Shown: positions 35,216 to 36,587 of the stretch, piece after piece
Layout of the letters: every line of letters begins with the position of its first letter
Numbering within the stretch: the stretch's first letter is position 1
Source: Chloroflexota bacterium
GTDB taxonomy: Bacteria > Chloroflexota > Anaerolineae > J036 > Brachytrichaceae
Assembly: GCA_017743375.1 (NCBI GenBank)
Contig: JAGHYX010000006.1
Span: 1 to 36,587 of the forward strand
Reading direction: 5' to 3'
Length of the DNA stretch: 36,587 bases
Made by a program: the position numbers and the translations under genes
The notes under the pieces: generated by a model
Databases searched by the model: none
Told to the model about the DNA's origin: nothing
The model's input: the letters and a program-made list of their open reading frames with translations, nothing else

Positions 35216-36235
35216 CTAGAGGTCGCTGCCGGCCATCACGCCCGTGAGTCGGCGCACGTCGCGCATGGTCTGCTGGGCGATCGCGCGCGCCTTCTCCGCG
35301 CCTTCGCGGATCAGCCGGCGGACGCGCTGCGGGTCGGCCGCGATCTCGGCGCGCCGCATGCGCAGCGCGTGGGTCAGCGCAACCAGCGCATCAGCGACGG
35401 CGTCTTTCAACGGCGCGTAGCGCCGCGGGTTGCCCTGGGCGTATTCCCGCTCGAATGCTTCGGCCTGGTCGTGGTGACCACAGGCGCGCAGGATGCTCAG
35501 CAGGTTGCGCACACCATCGCTGATCGGCGTATCAGGGTCGCCCGTGTCGGTGACCGCCGCGCGCACCTTGCTCCGCACGGTCTGCTCGTCGTCAAACAAC
35601 CCCACGTAGGACTTCGGCCCCAGACTCTTGCTCATCTTCTTGGTCGGATCGTTGAGGGCGAGGAGCTTTGGCGTCTCGGTGGCGAGCATCTGCGGCTCTG
35701 GGAAGTACTCCCCGAACTGGTTGTTGAAGCGGTTGGCGATGGTGCGCGAAAGCTCCAGATGCTGCTTCTGGTCTTGGCCCACCGGCACGTTGGCCGCACG
35801 GTAGAGCAAGATGTCCGCGGCCTGCAGAACCGGATAGGTAAATAAGCCGGCTGAGATGAAAGCATCTTGTTTGCCCTCCAATTGTTCGCTCTTCTCCTTG
35901 AACTGCGTCTGGCGCGTCAGATCGCCGTACGAGCACACACAGCTAAAGATCCAGGCCAGCTCGGTATGCTCCGGCACCATTGACTGCACGAACACGATGG
36001 ACCGATCTGTATCCAGGCCGCACGCCAGCAGATCAATGAACATCTGCTCGCTGTTCCTGCGCAGCGCCGATGGGTCGTATGGCGTGGTCATGGCGTGCAG
36101 GTCAACCACGCAGTAGATGGTTTGATATTGCCCGACGTTTTGCAGTCGCACATAGTTGGCGACTGCGCCGAAGTAGTTGCCGATATGCATTTCGCCGGTC
36201 GGCTGGATGCCCGAGAAGACGATGTTGTTCTCCAT
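35216..36235 (-). CDS. trpS: Tryptophanyl-tRNA synthetase TrpS (339 aa)
   Basis: Charges tRNA-Trp. The class I opening has [20 protein letters not shown] (HIGN being the HIGH-type motif), [12 protein letters not shown] follows, and KKMSKSLGP carries the KMSKS loop near residue 193. The length is typical (330-340). The ATG lies about 18 bases after the T-tract of the T-box terminator. Transcription is likely controlled by uncharged tRNA-Trp. glpK follows in the same direction. Confidence 0.96.
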   Translation of the reverse strand: MENNIVFSGIQPTGEMHIGNYFGAVANYVRLQNVGQYQTIYCVVDLHAMTTPYDPSALRRNSEQMFIDLLACGLDTDRSIVFVQSMVPEHTELAWIFSCVCSYGDLTRQTQFKEKSEQLEGKQDAFISAGLFTYPVLQAADILLYRAANVPVGQDQKQHLELSRTIANRFNNQFGEYFPEPQMLATETPKLLALNDPTKKMSKSLGPKSYVGLFDDEQTVRSKVRAAVTDTGDPDTPISDGVRNLLSILRACGHHDQAEAFEREYAQGNPRRYAPLKDAVADALVALTHALRMRRAEIAADPQRVRRLIREGAEKARAIAQQTMRDVRRLTGVMAGSDL

Positions 36236-36252
36236 AGGACTTCACCTATAAC

Positions 36253-36298
36253 AAAAAGCGCCCGTCCCGAGATTTCTCGCGAAATCTGAGGACGGGCG
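36253..36298 (-). terminator. Terminator of the trpS T-box leader
   Basis: On the minus strand CGCCCGTCC pairs with GGACGGGCG; an inner AGATTTC / GAAATCT stem and GCGA loop extend it. CTTTTTG follows at once. It lies 18 bases upstream of the trpS ATG and directly after the T-box sequence, as expected of the attenuation class. Confidence 0.9.
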
Positions 36299-36475
36299 TG
36301 GGTCACACGCTCGCGGTGCCACCTCAGTTGACGCGCAGTGATGCGCGCCCACTCATCGCATTTGCGCTTTGTGCGATGTCTGCTCCCTCCAATTCGGCAT
36401 CAGGGTTCACGCCGGCTCGCACCCACCGCCGGCTCTCTGAAGTCGAGTGCCCAGCGCCTACTGCGCAGGAGCCGA
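36253..36475 (-). ncRNA. T-box riboswitch (tRNA-Trp) upstream of trpS
   Basis: The T-box core AGGTGGCACCGCG is at 36312-36324 (minus strand). Stem I shows its AG-bulge/GNUG apical part (AGAGAG, then GGTGGGTGCGAG) and the AGTA of the specifier loop (GCGCAGTAGGC). The 3' side of the specifier loop reads GAATTGGAGG, so the specifier is UGG (36389-36391), matching tryptophan. The base of stem I is GCTCC / GGAGC. The terminator follows. A TATAAT at 36496-36501 is the probable promoter. Family knowledge: uncharged tRNA binding stabilises the antiterminator and allows trpS expression. Confidence 0.93.
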
Positions 36476-36495
36476 AGCGCAAATGTCGAAAAAGG

Positions 36496-36501
36496 ATTAT
36501 A
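36496..36501 (-). promoter_or_regulatory. -10 box of the trpS transcript
   Basis: TATAAT on the minus strand (ATTATA on plus) lies about 20 bases ahead of the T-box stem I. No convincing -35 box was found at the usual distance. The dispersed repeat at 36529 ends about 28 bases further upstream. Confidence 0.55.
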
Positions 36502-36528
36502 CAGCCCAAGAGCTAGCGTGTGAGGCGG

Positions 36529-36587
36529 GGGTGCATTCACAGATAGGGGCAGAACCCCGGGTGGGCGACGGCACTGCCGTCGCCCAC
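36529..36587. mobile_element. Truncated copy of the dispersed element at the window edge
   Basis: Starts GGGTGCATTCACAGATAGGG, continues GCAGAACCCCG, and runs into the same perfect 27-nt palindrome (36561-36587) as the copy at 30062. The right part is cut off by the window end, so the size and terminal repeat on that side cannot be judged. Confidence 0.7.

Overview
The window is GC-rich, densely coded bacterial chromosome. The gene set fits a member of the Chloroflexota (Anaerolineae-like): dnaG next to a primary sigma factor gene, a CrtI-type carotenoid desaturase, ccmAB, a PASTA-domain kinase with an extracellular tail, and a T-box ahead of trpS. The phylum is inferred from gene content and style, not from a marker gene. 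No phage genes, transposase genes or rRNA genes were seen.

Layout. 200-2150: small YtxH-like membrane protein, Cys-cluster protein and SIS-domain sugar isomerase-like protein. 2151-2789: a repeat-rich gap. 2790-6335: dnaG and rpoD. 6292-9911 (minus): serA, crtI and an alkyltransferase-like gene. 9961-10819: recO and tRNA-Arg(CCU). 10888-19593: a complete shikimate cluster that runs DAHP synthase (class I-alpha), DAHP synthase (class I-beta), tyrA, aroA, aroE, aroC, an aroK-aroB fusion, aroQ. From tyrA to aroQ most genes overlap or nearly touch. 19639-20817: ECF sigma factor and putative anti-sigma gene. 20830-22948: rluA-like gene and plsY (minus), diverging from a DtxR-family regulator. 22949-23580: eroded remnants, namely a Cas4-like C-terminal fragment and one orphan CRISPR-like repeat. 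23581-25400: uridine phosphorylase, a miniature inverted-repeat element and a vapBC pair. 25437-29812 (minus): an MBL-fold hydrolase, then the ccmA-ccmB-xdhC-CAP gene run. 29948-30020: tRNA-Met. 30254-33600: a LarA-like gene converging on a PASTA kinase. 33712-36475 (minus): trpS and glpK behind a T-box riboswitch.

The most interesting signal is the leader of the shikimate operon. A consensus-like promoter is followed by a 33-codon ORF whose residues 8-16 contain seven aromatic residues in nine. A perfect 10-bp GC-rich terminator hairpin with a U-rich tail follows, and the first DAHP synthase comes next. Leader segments can pair with the terminator's 5' arm as alternatives. This is the architecture of ribosome-mediated attenuation sensing Phe/Tyr/Trp. 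The same window carries a tRNA-Trp-sensing T-box on trpS, so two different attenuation mechanisms for aromatic supply sit about 25 kb apart.

A second theme is a family of short non-coding elements with ends resembling GGGTGCATTCAC...GGGGC. They occur as inverted pairs bounding 95-330 bp units. One copy is flanked by an exact 8-bp direct repeat, as expected of MITE-type transposition. A 27-nt palindrome is the core of several copies.
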